Made by a program: the position numbers and the translations under genes. DNA of 64,000 nucleotides from Solibacillus palustris (GTDB lineage: Bacteria > Bacillota > Bacilli > Bacillales_A > Planococcaceae), in the NCBI RefSeq assembly GCF_022549215.1, contig NZ_JAKZFC010000010.1, positions 1-64,000 of the forward strand, read 5' to 3'. Below, in pieces: positions 8,751 to 18,000 of the stretch. How positions within the stretch are numbered: the first letter of the stretch is position 1; each line of letters opens with the position of its first letter. The notes under the pieces are model-generated. The model was not told the origin of the DNA and ran no database searches. It worked only from the letters and a program-made list of their open reading frames with translations.

Positions 8751-9641
8751 TTAAATGGTATGTTTTTTTGCAGCAAAATATGAAGGCAATGTCGTGCCGA
8801 TCAGCACGAGGAATATCCCGCAGATCTGCAGCAACGTTAAGCTTTCTTTTAAAACGATTACAGATACAATGATCGCTACAGGTAGCTCCATTGCACTTAA
8901 AATCGATACAAGACCACCGCCAACTTTTGGTGCAGCAATGGAAAATAATAAAATCGGTAAAATAATCCCGAATAATCCGAGTGTTAAGCCAAACTTCCAA
9001 AGCCCAGCTGATAATTGTCCATTCCATAATATTTCAGGTGATAAAAATAATAAAATAATAACAAGTGAAACAATGGATACTATAAAGGTGCGCCCAATTG
9101 TTGTAACACCTTCAACAGGGCGAGAATTGACTTGTAAAAAGGCAGCAAAGCTAAAGGCAGCAACTAATCCGAGTGCCCAACCTTGCCAAGCGATTTGCGA
9201 TAGGTCCACATCTAAAATACCCGCCGCTAAAATCGTACCTGCAAATAAGAAGGCGAGGGAAATGAGTTCAATACGACTCGGAAAACGCTTTTTAATCATG
9301 CAGTCCATGAAAAGCCCAATCCACGTAAATTGGAATAGCATGACAACTGCCAGTGAGGCGGGTAAATAATTTAAGCTTTGTCCATACACAGTTCCTGTAA
9401 CAGCTGTAAGGGAACCTGCTAATAATAGGGTAAAAGCACCGGATTTTGATACTTTTGGTAATGTACGTTGGGTCGTAACAAAAAGTATAAGTGCCAAAAA
9501 GAAGCCAAATAAATACTGGCTTGTAACCGCTTCAGCCGATGTAAATCCGTGCTGCATGGCCACTTTGACAATGGTTGATAAAATCCCATAGCTACAAGAG
9601 GCAATAATAATTAATAATGGATAAATCCAACTTTGTTTCAT
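8751..9641 (-). CDS. EamA/DMT-family transporter
   Basis: 296 residues with about ten hydrophobic segments arranged as two EamA halves. The first half begins PLLIIIASCSYGILSTIVK; the second half carries the conserved MELPVAIIVSVIVLKESLT segment. These are drug/metabolite exporters of the inner membrane; the substrate cannot be read from sequence. Its own terminator separates it from the ArgH-like gene downstream. The GNAT gene lies 20 bp upstream on the same strand, so the two are probably cotranscribed. Confidence 0.88.
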   Translation of the reverse strand: MKQSWIYPLLIIIASCSYGILSTIVKVAMQHGFTSAEAVTSQYLFGFFLALILFVTTQRTLPKVSKSGAFTLLLAGSLTAVTGTVYGQSLNYLPASLAVVMLFQFTWIGLFMDCMIKKRFPSRIELISLAFLFAGTILAAGILDVDLSQIAWQGWALGLVAAFSFAAFLQVNSRPVEGVTTIGRTFIVSIVSLVIILLFLSPEILWNGQLSAGLWKFGLTLGLFGIILPILLFSIAAPKVGGGLVSILSAMELPVAIIVSVIVLKESLTLLQICGIFLVLIGTTLPSYFAAKKHTI

Positions 9642-9661
9642 ACGTGTTTCTTCCTATTCTA

Positions 9662-10222
9662 TTAGAGCGACTTCACCATATGATGAAACGGTTCATTAAT
9701 AATTGTCCACGGCTCAGTCACTACAAAGCCCATACGTTCGTAAAGACGGCGTGCATCAAATTTTTCTAGTTCTACATTTAACGATAATTTTTGATAGCCA
9801 AGTTCTTTCGCATGTTGTTCGGCAAAATGTAGCAATTTTGTACCGATACCTAGTCCACGGGCATTCTGTGCCACGCAAATTGTATCAATATAATATTCAT
9901 TTGTGTGTGCTTCCACATCTAATGTAACATGAATATTTTTTTCAGCAAGCTGTTGTTCTAATTGACGATCGAGATCATCGCCCCGCTTTCCGTCATATAA
10001 AACGACGATTCCTAAAATATCGGTATCTTTTACGGCTACAAATGTATTTAAATAGCTATGACGATTCGTTGTTTCTACAACAAATTGTTCTAGGGAATTA
10101 ATAACTTTAGATAACTCCTGCTCACCAGTTAAATTATTTGCAATGTCTCCAATCGCGTCATAAATTAAAGGAGCAACCATTTTTGCGTCCTGTGGTGTTG
10201 CTTTTCGAATAGAAATTGTCAT
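9662..10222 (-). CDS. GNAT-family N-acetyltransferase
   Basis: 186 residues from the ATG at 10222, chosen because AAGGAGAGG sits just upstream; an in-frame ATG at 10267 lacks one. It carries the acetyl-CoA binding pattern in IDTICVAQNARGLGIGTKLL, and a C-terminal LSLNVELEKFDARRLYERMGF motif typical of the family. The acceptor is unknown. It lies directly upstream of the EamA exporter, so a shared role in modifying and exporting a small molecule is possible but only an inference. Confidence 0.85.
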   Translation of the reverse strand: MTISIRKATPQDAKMVAPLIYDAIGDIANNLTGEQELSKVINSLEQFVVETTNRHSYLNTFVAVKDTDILGIVVLYDGKRGDDLDRQLEQQLAEKNIHVTLDVEAHTNEYYIDTICVAQNARGLGIGTKLLHFAEQHAKELGYQKLSLNVELEKFDARRLYERMGFVVTEPWTIINEPFHHMVKSL

Positions 10223-10368
10223 ATAAATCCTCTCCTTAACGAACAAAGTATAACAGAAATGTGACATATACGCGAAAAGAGTTACTGTCAGAATAGTATA
10301 AAGTTTTATGGATATATCATATTTGTGGTAAATTAAAAAGAACTACAATGTCGGAGGTTAGACAACTC

Positions 10369-11319
10369 ATGAGTCAGATAGACAAAGAATTCGTTCTCAT
10401 TTATGGAGACGCATTCGTTGATTATATTGCAAATGACCAAACAAATACGTCGTTTACGAAGTTTTTAGGTGGCGCAACCATTAATGTTGCAGCGGGAATT
10501 AGTCGAATTGGTGCCCCTTCTGCATTAATTACGATTACTGGTGATGACGAAACTTCAGAATTTTGTCGTCAAGAGATTGTTAAAGAAGGCGTGAACATGG
10601 ATTATGCGGTATTTGACCCAGCAAAACGTGTGTGCGGTGTGTATGTTCACTTAACCGAAAATTGCGAGCGCGAATTTAAAGATTATGTCGATGAGACACC
10701 GAATTTACAAGTAACACCAGAGCAATTACAAGAAGAAGCATTCAAACGAGCTTCGATATTTAATATTTGCTCAGGGACAATGTTTGAACCCACTGCGCTA
10801 AAAACAACGCGCGCAGCAGTAGATATGGCGAAGGAAAAAGGGGCCATTATCGCGATTGATGCTAATATCCGACCATTACGATGGGAATCTGAAGAAATTT
10901 GCCGCGAAACAATAGGTGCATTTTTTGACGATGCAGATATTTTAAAGCTGACAGATGAAGAACTATTCTTCTTAACAGAAACGACTACAATCGATGAAGG
11001 ATTAGCGAAGTTGGACGAGCTATTAGTGCCGATTATTTTAATTACAGTTGGTGGCGATGGTGCGTATGCTGTATTAAACGGAGAAATTATTCATGTCCCG
11101 GTGGAGCGTATCGTACCAGTGGATACAACAGGCGCTGGTGATGCCTTTATGGCGGGTATTTTACGCTACGTCCACTTCAACGGATTACCAACCATCAAAG
11201 AGGATTTAGTGAAATGTGTGGCGTTTGGTAATAAATTAGGTGCCCTTGCTGCAACAAAGGCAGGCGCATTAACTGCGTTGCCGAGCTATGAAGAAATTAA
11301 GCATTTAATTGAACAATAA
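10369..11319 (+). CDS. PfkB-family carbohydrate kinase (fructokinase-like)
   Basis: 316 residues from the ATG at 10369, with GGAGG 11 bases upstream; the earlier ATG at 10348 would precede the RBS. The ribokinase fold is evident from LGGATINVAAGISRIG near the N terminus and the catalytic/anion-hole motif DTTGAGDAFMAGIL (about residues 256-269). The family phosphorylates sugars such as fructose or 2-keto-3-deoxygluconate; the exact sugar is unclear. It is monocistronic, with a terminator directly after. Confidence 0.87.
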   Translation: MSQIDKEFVLIYGDAFVDYIANDQTNTSFTKFLGGATINVAAGISRIGAPSALITITGDDETSEFCRQEIVKEGVNMDYAVFDPAKRVCGVYVHLTENCEREFKDYVDETPNLQVTPEQLQEEAFKRASIFNICSGTMFEPTALKTTRAAVDMAKEKGAIIAIDANIRPLRWESEEICRETIGAFFDDADILKLTDEELFFLTETTTIDEGLAKLDELLVPIILITVGGDGAYAVLNGEIIHVPVERIVPVDTTGAGDAFMAGILRYVHFNGLPTIKEDLVKCVAFGNKLGALAATKAGALTALPSYEEIKHLIEQ

Positions 11320-11327
11320 AATGTTTA

Positions 11328-11361
11328 GGAAGCCCAAATGAAAAATGGGCTTCCTTTTTTT
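11328..11361 (+). terminator. Intrinsic terminator after the PfkB kinase
   Basis: GGAAGCCCA (11328-11336) pairs with TGGGCTTCC (11346-11354), followed by seven T. Confidence 0.9.
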
Positions 11362-11556
11362 AATCATTTCTTTCACACTAAAACGTTTGGTCACTAATTT
11401 ACGCTGTCCAATGCAATCCAAAAGATGCTATGAAGTACGATATTGCGCACATATTAAAATGTAACCATTAGTTGACGAAAGCTTTAAAACGTAACGTATA
11501 TTCGCTATAAATTTGGCGGGATTATTTTTATAATAAAGATACAGAGGTGAAGGATG

Positions 11557-12669
11557 ATGAGCAATTTTCGATTTGCGGCAATATTTATGCAAAAACGTAA
11601 GCAGCTTAATGTAACGCAAGAAGACATCGCCCGTTATGTCGGAATTTCAAGAGCAGCTGTTTCGAAGTGGGAGAAGGGGCAAAGCTATCCGGATATTTCG
11701 CTATTGCCTAAACTTGCGGCATATTTTAATGTTTCGATTGATGATTTATTAGGCTACGAGCCACAAATGACTGAGCAACGCATTTTGAAAACGTATGCGG
11801 ATTTGGCAGCGAAGTTTACGAAGCTACCATATGAAGAAGTGGATAAGCAAATTGAGGAACTTGTTAAGGAATATTTTTCATGTTTTCCGCTATTATTAAA
11901 AATGGCGCTGCTGTATGCTAATTACTTCAATTTAGCGCAAAATAAAGAGGAGGCAACAGAAAAAATTCAAAGCCTTTGTATTCGTGTGAAGGAATTTAGC
12001 GGGGATTATAAGCTTGTAAATGAAGCAACGATAATTGAAGCGTTAAGCTATATTTTACAAGAAGAGCCGCAAAAAGTATTAGCATTGCTTGGGGAGGATG
12101 CAAAAGTACAGCTTGGCGCGGAACAGCTAATCGCAGCCGCACAAACGATGCTCGGGGAAACCGAAAAAGCAAAGGAAATTTATCAGGTGAATCAGTATCA
12201 GTACTTACTAGGTATGCTCGGCAATGCTAGTGAAATGTTGATGCTTGAAATCGCAAACGCTACTTATTTTGAACAAATTGTAACACGTGTGGAAGCGGTA
12301 CTTGATACGTTTCAGATTGAAAAGCTAAATGTAAATACGGCACTTGTCTTTTATTTACGTGCGGCGAGTGGCTTTGCGGTGCAAAATCGCACAGAGGAGG
12401 CGCTACGCTGTATAGCGCGTTATGTTAAAATCTGTATGCATATGGATTTCCCAGTTCGTATTACGGGTGATGCGTATTTTTATTTGTTAGAAGATTGGGT
12501 AAAACGTGAAGTAATTCTAAACGCTCAATCACCGCGTGATGATGAATCTATTAAAAAATCATTGTATGAAAGTGTTGTAGGAAACCCAATGTTTGAGAGT
12601 TTGAAGGAGCATGCACAGTTCAAAAGTTTAGTGACAAATCTGCAGCATCATTTGCGTATAGGAGGTTAG
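11557..12669 (+). CDS. XRE-family regulator with helical repeat C terminus
   Basis: About 370 residues. The N-terminal helix-turn-helix (residues ~5-60) has the typical LNVTQEDIARYVGISRAAVSKWEKG pattern in two pieces. The remaining ~300 residues are helical and TPR-like, as in peptide- or partner-responsive XRE regulators. Two adjacent ATGs exist; 11557 has better spacing from GAGGTG than 11554. It is the first gene of a four-gene run with a PLDc_N protein, ABC ATPase and permease, and probably controls that run. Confidence 0.85.
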   Translation: MSNFRFAAIFMQKRKQLNVTQEDIARYVGISRAAVSKWEKGQSYPDISLLPKLAAYFNVSIDDLLGYEPQMTEQRILKTYADLAAKFTKLPYEEVDKQIEELVKEYFSCFPLLLKMALLYANYFNLAQNKEEATEKIQSLCIRVKEFSGDYKLVNEATIIEALSYILQEEPQKVLALLGEDAKVQLGAEQLIAAAQTMLGETEKAKEIYQVNQYQYLLGMLGNASEMLMLEIANATYFEQIVTRVEAVLDTFQIEKLNVNTALVFYLRAASGFAVQNRTEEALRCIARYVKICMHMDFPVRITGDAYFYLLEDWVKREVILNAQSPRDDESIKKSLYESVVGNPMFESLKEHAQFKSLVTNLQHHLRIGG

Positions 12670-12673
12670 AAAA

Positions 12674-12874
12674 ATGGAAGAGTTAGCGAAGATTCCTTGG
12701 GGGCTAATTGCACCATTATTAGTTTTACAGTTCATATTGGCGATTGTAGCCATTATTGATATTGTTCGTATTCATGATACGCGTGGACCAAAATGGATGT
12801 GGATATTAATTTCACTGTTCATCAGTACACTTGGACCAATTGCATATTTTATCGTTGGACGTAAAAGCCAATGA
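12674..12874 (+). CDS. PLDc_N-domain small membrane protein (YxlE-like)
   Basis: 66 residues with two membrane segments and the PLDc_N pattern ending KWMWILISLFISTLGPIAYFIVGR. B. subtilis YxlE, encoded just before YxlF/YxlG, is the same size and type. AGGAGG lies seven bases before the ATG. The stop overlaps the start of the ABC ATPase gene (CAATGATG), so the two are translationally coupled. Such proteins may serve as small partners or negative regulators in their operon; this is inferred from context. Confidence 0.85.
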   Translation: MEELAKIPWGLIAPLLVLQFILAIVAIIDIVRIHDTRGPKWMWILISLFISTLGPIAYFIVGRKSQ

Positions 12875-13773
12875 TGACGATCAACGTACAAAATTTATCG
12901 AAGCAATTTGCCGCAAAGAAGGTTGTAGATGATGTGTCATTTACGTTAGCACCACATACAGCAACAGCACTTATTGGTCCAAATGGTGCTGGAAAAACGA
13001 CAACGCTTTCGATGCTCGTGGGGCTACTTAAGCCAACAAACGGTGAAATTTCAATGCCAGGTGTAATGGATATACGTACAGCTATTGGTTTTTTGCCACA
13101 GTATCCACAGTTTTATTCTTGGTTAACAGCGCTTGAATACATGGAAATGGTTGCGAATTTAAGTGGTGTTGATAAGCGCTTTGTAAAGGAAAGATGCAAA
13201 AAAATGCTGTCGTTTGTAGGCCTAGAGAATGCCATGCATAAAAAGACGGTTACTTTCTCAGGTGGGATGAAGCAACGTTTAGGAATTGCACAGGCACTCA
13301 TTCATGAGCCAAAGTTACTACTGCTTGATGAACCAGTGTCAGCGCTTGATCCAGTAGGGCGTCGTGAAGTCATGAATTTATTAAAAGAGGTGCAGCAGCA
13401 AACGACGATTTTATATTCGACGCATATTTTGAATGATGCGGAGGAAATGACTGATCAGCTATTATTTTTACGCGAAGGGCGCTTAGTAGAACGAGGCTCA
13501 TTAGCTGAAGTGAAGGCAAAATTTGAGCAGCCACGCTTTAAGGTAACATTTGCAAATGAGCAACAGGCACATCAATTTGCACAGCTATCCGCGTTCTCTA
13601 CAACTAGTGAAGGTTGCTTTGTCTATGTGGAGGTAATTGATACACAGCCAACGATGCAAGAGCTTCTACAGCGATTAGCAAATTCGCCATTTGAAATTGT
13701 GAGAGTGGAGCGTCAAACAGTAAGCCTGGAGGAAATCTTTATGAAGGTGGCGGGTGAACATGCAACAATTTAG
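12871..13773 (+). CDS. ABC transporter ATP-binding protein (YxlF-like)
   Basis: 300 residues with Walker A GPNGAGKTT, signature FSGGMKQRL and Walker B LLLLDEPVSAL, plus a C-terminal ~80-residue extension after the H-loop (YSTHIL). It belongs to the two-component exporter type (separate ATPase and permease), typical of lantibiotic, antibiotic or Na+ efflux systems; the substrate is unknown. ATG at 12871 or 12874. It overlaps the permease gene by about 14 bp. Confidence 0.9.
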   Translation: MMTINVQNLSKQFAAKKVVDDVSFTLAPHTATALIGPNGAGKTTTLSMLVGLLKPTNGEISMPGVMDIRTAIGFLPQYPQFYSWLTALEYMEMVANLSGVDKRFVKERCKKMLSFVGLENAMHKKTVTFSGGMKQRLGIAQALIHEPKLLLLDEPVSALDPVGRREVMNLLKEVQQQTTILYSTHILNDAEEMTDQLLFLREGRLVERGSLAEVKAKFEQPRFKVTFANEQQAHQFAQLSAFSTTSEGCFVYVEVIDTQPTMQELLQRLANSPFEIVRVERQTVSLEEIFMKVAGEHATI

Positions 13774-14542
13774 CGCGTTATTGTTAAAAGAATGGCGTGA
13801 TAGCTGGCGCAGCTTCAAGCTGTTATGGATTCCGCTTGTCTTTTTACTGTTAGGGGTAAGTGACCCACTAGTAAATTATTTCTTGGATGATATTTTGCAA
13901 GCAGTTGGCAATATGCCTGAAGGGTATGAAATGATGTTCCCAGAACTTAGGCCAGTCGATTTATTGGCGGCTTCTACAGGGCAATTTCAATCAATCGGGA
14001 TTATTGTTTTGATTGCGGCGTATATTGGTACGTTTAGCCGTGAGCGTCAAAATGGTACGGCGACATTATTATATGTACGTCCGATTTCGTATAGTGCACT
14101 TTTTTTTAGTAAATGGATGGTCGCAAGTATTGTTGCAGTTATGAGTGCTATTGCTGGCTATACGGGGAGTATGTATTACACGGTGCTACTATACGGTACA
14201 GTTGACTGGGGAAAGTTTTTTGCAATGGTTGGTACGTATTGTGTGTGGTTACTATTTGTTATGGCACTTACCGTTGCAATGAGTGCGGCGTTTCAAACTG
14301 CCGTGGCGGCAACGATTACGATCATGTTAGTACCATTGGGCTTAGTCATGGATTCGTTAATCGGTAGCTTTTGGAAAGTGTCACCATGGAAGCTCTCGAA
14401 TTACGGAATGGCACTATTGACCGATAGCGTACTAATGAAAAACTATTGGTGGACGTTTGGACTTGTAATGGTATTGATGTTATTGGCGATTATTTTTGGT
14501 ATAGCAATGAGTAAGCGCAATAGTGGCAACGTGAAACTGTAA
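13760..14542 (+). CDS. ABC transporter permease (YxlG-like)
   Basis: 260 residues from the ATG at 13760, which has AAGGTGG nine bases upstream; an in-frame GTG at 13754 is too close to that site. It has six membrane segments of the ABC-2 type and the conserved early segment FSRERQNGTATLLYVRPIS. It partners the ATPase encoded just before it. A terminator follows the stop within 40 bp, ending the XRE-yxlEFG-like operon. Confidence 0.88.
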   Translation: MQQFSALLLKEWRDSWRSFKLLWIPLVFLLLGVSDPLVNYFLDDILQAVGNMPEGYEMMFPELRPVDLLAASTGQFQSIGIIVLIAAYIGTFSRERQNGTATLLYVRPISYSALFFSKWMVASIVAVMSAIAGYTGSMYYTVLLYGTVDWGKFFAMVGTYCVWLLFVMALTVAMSAAFQTAVAATITIMLVPLGLVMDSLIGSFWKVSPWKLSNYGMALLTDSVLMKNYWWTFGLVMVLMLLAIIFGIAMSKRNSGNVKL

Positions 14543-14578
14543 GTTGTAGGCGCGAAGGATGTACACATTTAACATATT

Positions 14579-14619
14579 AAAAAGTACAATTTTCTTGTTG
14601 GAGGAAAATTGTACTTTTT
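14579..14619. terminator. Bidirectional intrinsic terminator
   Basis: A 16-bp perfect stem joins AAAAAGTACAATTTTC (14579-14594) to its complement at 14604-14619. A runs on one side and T runs on the other let it serve both converging transcripts (permease and YetF gene). Confidence 0.85.
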
Positions 14620-14748
14620 CTTATGGCATTATTATAAATATTAACTTTTCTCAAAATTAGGAATATAATATCTTTTAGGTGTATTTTACTGGGGGGAGTT
14701 GTTGTGCAAAATACGGAAAGCTGATTGGTATTGTAACACCAATCGACA

Positions 14749-15450
14749 TTATGAAGGTGGACTAGCATTTTTCAGGCTAATATAGAACGAGCCATTTTCT
14801 AAAATTTGTACATAATATATTCCTTCAACATCATGAAAGTTTTTCTTAGATAATTTTTTCAAGAGCCATTCTTCCGTTAATTGTAACTTATCTAGGTTTT
14901 CGTAAATGACTTGACCATCGGAAACAAGTTCTGTTGGTAGATATTGTGGAGCTGGAGCGGATACATGTACGTCTTCTTTTGTAGCGGTACGAGCAAGCGG
15001 CTTCTTCATGACGCTTAAGTTTCCATTTGTTTCAAAAACAGCGTGCAGTACCTCGTCGAATGAAAAAATACTTTGTTCACGTAATAGCATTGCTAGTTCA
15101 TCGGTATGAAGGCGCGCTTTTTTGAGATGATCATTTAAGATGATGCCGTTTTGAATGACAATCATCGGTTTGTCATCAAATAATACACGGGCCTTTTTGG
15201 ATTTTAATGATACCAAACTAACCAATATGGTTAATACTGTCCACCAGATGAGCGAAATAAGACCGTCTAAAAACGGTGTTTCTACTTGGGCAGATATTTC
15301 AGCGGCAATTGAGCCGAATGTTATGCCAGTAACATAATGGAAGAATGTAAGTTGGCTTATTTGTTTTTTTCCGATAATGCGTGCGAGTAGGAGTATCGCA
15401 AAAAACGCAAAAGTTGAACGGATTAGCATTTCCCATAAATTTAATTCCAT
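14749..15450 (-). CDS. YetF-family (DUF421) membrane protein
   Basis: 233 residues from the ATG at 15450, which lies eight bases after AAGGAG. Three N-terminal membrane segments include FFAILLLARIIGKKQISQLT and THFHYVTGITFGSIAAE-type sequence (here FFHYVTGITFGSIAAE). A soluble domain of ~140 residues follows, with the paired segments seen in YetF/YcaP proteins. Members are linked to spore or stress physiology in bacilli; the mechanism is not established. It is divergent from the MFS gene with only ~80 bp between the chosen starts. Confidence 0.88.
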   Translation of the reverse strand: MELNLWEMLIRSTFAFFAILLLARIIGKKQISQLTFFHYVTGITFGSIAAEISAQVETPFLDGLISLIWWTVLTILVSLVSLKSKKARVLFDDKPMIVIQNGIILNDHLKKARLHTDELAMLLREQSIFSFDEVLHAVFETNGNLSVMKKPLARTATKEDVHVSAPAPQYLPTELVSDGQVIYENLDKLQLTEEWLLKKLSKKNFHDVEGIYYVQILENGSFYISLKNASPPS

Positions 15451-15531
15451 TGACATCACTCCTTATAGTCGGTAGCATGGACAAAAAATAATGGAAGTAT
15501 GCGATTTATCAAAGAGAAAGAATGTGAAAAT

Positions 15532-16731
15532 ATGTCGACAACAACCGTGAAACAATCGAATCCAATCTATCCAATTATGGTCGCAATTGGCGTTTGTCAC
15601 TTAATTAATGATACAATGCAAGCCGTTATTCCTGCGATGTTTCCGTTACTTGAGCGTGATTTAGGATTAACGTTTACACAGCTTGGGATGATTTCGTTTG
15701 TGTTAAATATGTTTGCAAGTTTACTACAGCCGGCAGTTGGGTTTATGACAGATAAACGCCCATTTCCGTATGCATTACCACTTGGGATGGTGAGTTCGTT
15801 TATTGGTTTGTCTTTACTCGTTTTATCTACGCAATATTGGATGATTTTAGTGTCGGTGTTATTTTTAGGGCTTGGCTCGGCGGTGTTTCATCCAGAAGGC
15901 TCACGTGTATCATTTATGGCAGCAGGGAATAAGCGTGGTTTAGCACAGTCTATTTATCAAGTGGGGGGCAATTCTGGACAAGCGCTCGCACCATTACTAA
16001 GTGCGTTTGTTATTTTACCATTTGGTATGAAAGGCGCTGCGATGGTATTAGTATTAACGTCGATGGGGATTTTTTTATTAACGAAAATTGCTGCATGGTA
16101 TAAGCGCCAACTAGAGGCAGAAAAATTGTCGAAAGTCAAAAGAGTGCTTGTATCATCACTCCCGCCATTAACAAAAAAACAAGTGGGCTTTGCGCTTGTT
16201 GTACTATTATTTATCATTTTTGCGCGTTCATTTTATGTTACGAATATGACGAGTTTTTATGTGTTTTATTTAATTGATCAGTATGGGGTATCCGTTGAGC
16301 GCGGTCAGTTATTTGTGTTTATTTTTATGGCATTTGGTGTAGTAGGGACGTTTTTTGGCGGGCCTTTGTCGGATAAATATGGCCGTAAAAATATTATTTT
16401 ATTATCGGTAATTGTACCGATTCCATTTTGTTTAGCATTGCCATTTGTACCGCTGTATGTTGCCCTAACATTGCTTATTATTATTGGGATGCTTATTATG
16501 ATTAGCTTTACAGTGACAGTTGTTTATGCGCAGGAGCTGGTCCCATCTAAAATTGGAACGATGGCTGGTTTAACGGTTGGGGTGGCGTTTGGTATGGGGG
16601 CGATTGGCTCAGTTGTCATTGGAATGGTCATAGATATGATGGGTATTCGCTTTACGATGATTGCCGTGTCGTTATTAACATTACTATTGTTTGTGGCGTT
16701 TTTATTACCAAAGGATAACGCAACAACTTAA
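15532..16731 (+). CDS. MFS transporter, fosmidomycin-resistance (Fsr) family
   Basis: 399 residues from the ATG at 15532; an in-frame ATG at 15499 would add 11 residues, and neither has a strong RBS. Twelve membrane segments with the MFS motif LSDKYGRKNI between segments 8 and 9. The N-terminal half has GVCHLINDTMQAVIPAMFP and the mid-protein GSAVFHPEGSR, both characteristic of Fsr-type exporters. It probably exports a drug-like compound across the inner membrane; the substrate is not determinable. Confidence 0.87.
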   Translation: MSTTTVKQSNPIYPIMVAIGVCHLINDTMQAVIPAMFPLLERDLGLTFTQLGMISFVLNMFASLLQPAVGFMTDKRPFPYALPLGMVSSFIGLSLLVLSTQYWMILVSVLFLGLGSAVFHPEGSRVSFMAAGNKRGLAQSIYQVGGNSGQALAPLLSAFVILPFGMKGAAMVLVLTSMGIFLLTKIAAWYKRQLEAEKLSKVKRVLVSSLPPLTKKQVGFALVVLLFIIFARSFYVTNMTSFYVFYLIDQYGVSVERGQLFVFIFMAFGVVGTFFGGPLSDKYGRKNIILLSVIVPIPFCLALPFVPLYVALTLLIIIGMLIMISFTVTVVYAQELVPSKIGTMAGLTVGVAFGMGAIGSVVIGMVIDMMGIRFTMIAVSLLTLLLFVAFLLPKDNATT

Positions 16732-16789
16732 CTTGATTCAGAGGAGATTCAATGAGTTAGTTGTAGCCACGCCCTCAGAAATAGTGGAA

Positions 16790-16851
16790 CAAATGCTAAA
16801 AACGCCACATCGTGTGGCAACGCATTCGTGACCAACATCATGTTGGCCTCC
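16790..16851 (-). repeat. Structured intergenic repeat, module C (copy 2)
   Basis: Minus-strand copy of module C. Hairpin A (16832-16846) is CCAACA/TGTTGG, the closing stem uses AATGC (16792-16796) with GCATT (16822-16826), and hairpin B (16804-16818) is GCCACA/TGTGGC. It lies between the convergent MFS and Usp genes. Other bases of 16732-16930 show nothing I can name. Confidence 0.75.
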
Positions 16852-16935
16852 TGTAGCGTAGCAGAACGGATTATTTTAGATAAATGCACTTGGTTCCAAG
16901 TTTCGTATTGAAAAATGCTCGTTATAAATATATTT

Positions 16936-16971
16936 GAAAAAAAGCTGTTCCAATGATGTGGAAACAGCTTT
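16936..16971 (-). terminator. Intrinsic terminator of the Usp gene
   Basis: On the minus strand AAGCTGTTTCC pairs with GGAACAGCTT across a 10-base loop and is followed by seven T, directly after the Usp-like gene. Confidence 0.85.
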
Positions 16972-16976
16972 CGCTA

Positions 16977-17672
16977 CTATTCTTTTGATAGAAAACATTC
17001 TTTTGGGATAATATCAATATGATTTACAAAACCCTCTGTAATATCTACCTCATGAAGTTTTCCGTTGTAGTTAAACTTAAAAATCCCATTATCGAAATCG
17101 GTGCCGATCTCTTTAAAGAAAATCCCCTCAAGCGATACGAATTTTGGGCAAGTGAACGCTACTTTATACTGCTGGTTTTCTTCGACCAAGTAAGCACGCA
17201 CACCTTTTTCGTATATGTCGATCAATTCGTCTTCAGATGGGCGCTTTACTGAAACAATGTGGAAGTCTACGAATGGGATTTCTTTTAATAATACATTTAA
17301 GAAGGAACCTTTCGTAATTTCCTCCCAACGACTTTGAGCACTTTGCCCAACGATAATTTGTGTAATATTGAAGTCAATGGCCATTTCTGTAATAACTTTG
17401 TGAATAGGGCGTTTTTCATTGTCTTTAATAATGATTTTTTCAATTTCTAATTCTTCAGCTAATTGTTTCCACTGCTCAATATAGCCAGATTTTTCGGCAT
17501 CAAATGCGTCAAGTGGCTTTGAATCAACCGTTAAAACATATAATGGGCAATCGAGTAAAGTAGCAAGCTTGTGTCCGCGGCGAATTAATCGTTCACCATT
17601 TTGACCGTAATACACACAAACTAAAATACTTTCATCCATTCGGCCTTTTACATATTTCATTTTAGTTCGCAC
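16977..17672 (-). CDS. Universal-stress-type protein resembling the KdpD Usp domain
   Basis: 231 residues; a start at an internal ATG about a dozen codons in (MDESILVCVYYG) is also possible. The first ~145 residues align by eye with the Usp domain of KdpD sensor kinases: ILVCV, ERLIRRGHKLA, and ITQIIVGQSAQSRWEEI followed by GSFLNVLLKEI. The last ~80 residues are not recognised. KdpD's Usp region participates in K+/c-di-AMP signalling, and this free-standing version is divergent from the Mrp antiporter operon, so a link to cation homeostasis is plausible but inferred. Confidence 0.75.
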   Translation of the reverse strand: MRTKMKYVKGRMDESILVCVYYGQNGERLIRRGHKLATLLDCPLYVLTVDSKPLDAFDAEKSGYIEQWKQLAEELEIEKIIIKDNEKRPIHKVITEMAIDFNITQIIVGQSAQSRWEEITKGSFLNVLLKEIPFVDFHIVSVKRPSEDELIDIYEKGVRAYLVEENQQYKVAFTCPKFVSLEGIFFKEIGTDFDNGIFKFNYNGKLHEVDITEGFVNHIDIIPKECFLSKE

Positions 17673-18000
17673 CTCGTTTTCTTATTCAATAATACTGTAT
17701 TAAAATGTACTTTTTTGAGAATTTAAGTATAAAAGAGTTAATAATGATGCTATTACAGTGCATTGCATACATGATTATTGTATACTAAAACTGTAATGTT
17801 TCCTGTTGTTTAGTGATTTTTACATAATAATTTATAATTGGATATATTAATTAGTGATGTCCACACTTGTTGAGATGGACAGTTTCACTATATGCCACAT
17901 TATTATGAAGTGAGTTAAATGGTTAGTCAAGTGTCATCGTCTTGCTGATATTACTATACATAGCTTACATTGACTTTTAATATGTAGGAGGTTTTTGCTT
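17673..18000 (+). promoter_or_regulatory. Leader/divergent region upstream of mrpA
   Basis: About 328 bp without a gene. It is AT-rich near the Usp side. A small hairpin GTCCA...TGGAC lies around 17860-17880. No T-run terminator and no riboswitch class I recognise is present. It must hold the promoters of both divergent genes, but I cannot fix their positions. Confidence 0.35.

Noticed and set aside
8755-9369. Plus-strand ORF of 204 codons
   Set aside because: Antisense shadow of the EamA transporter gene; no RBS and no recognisable domain.
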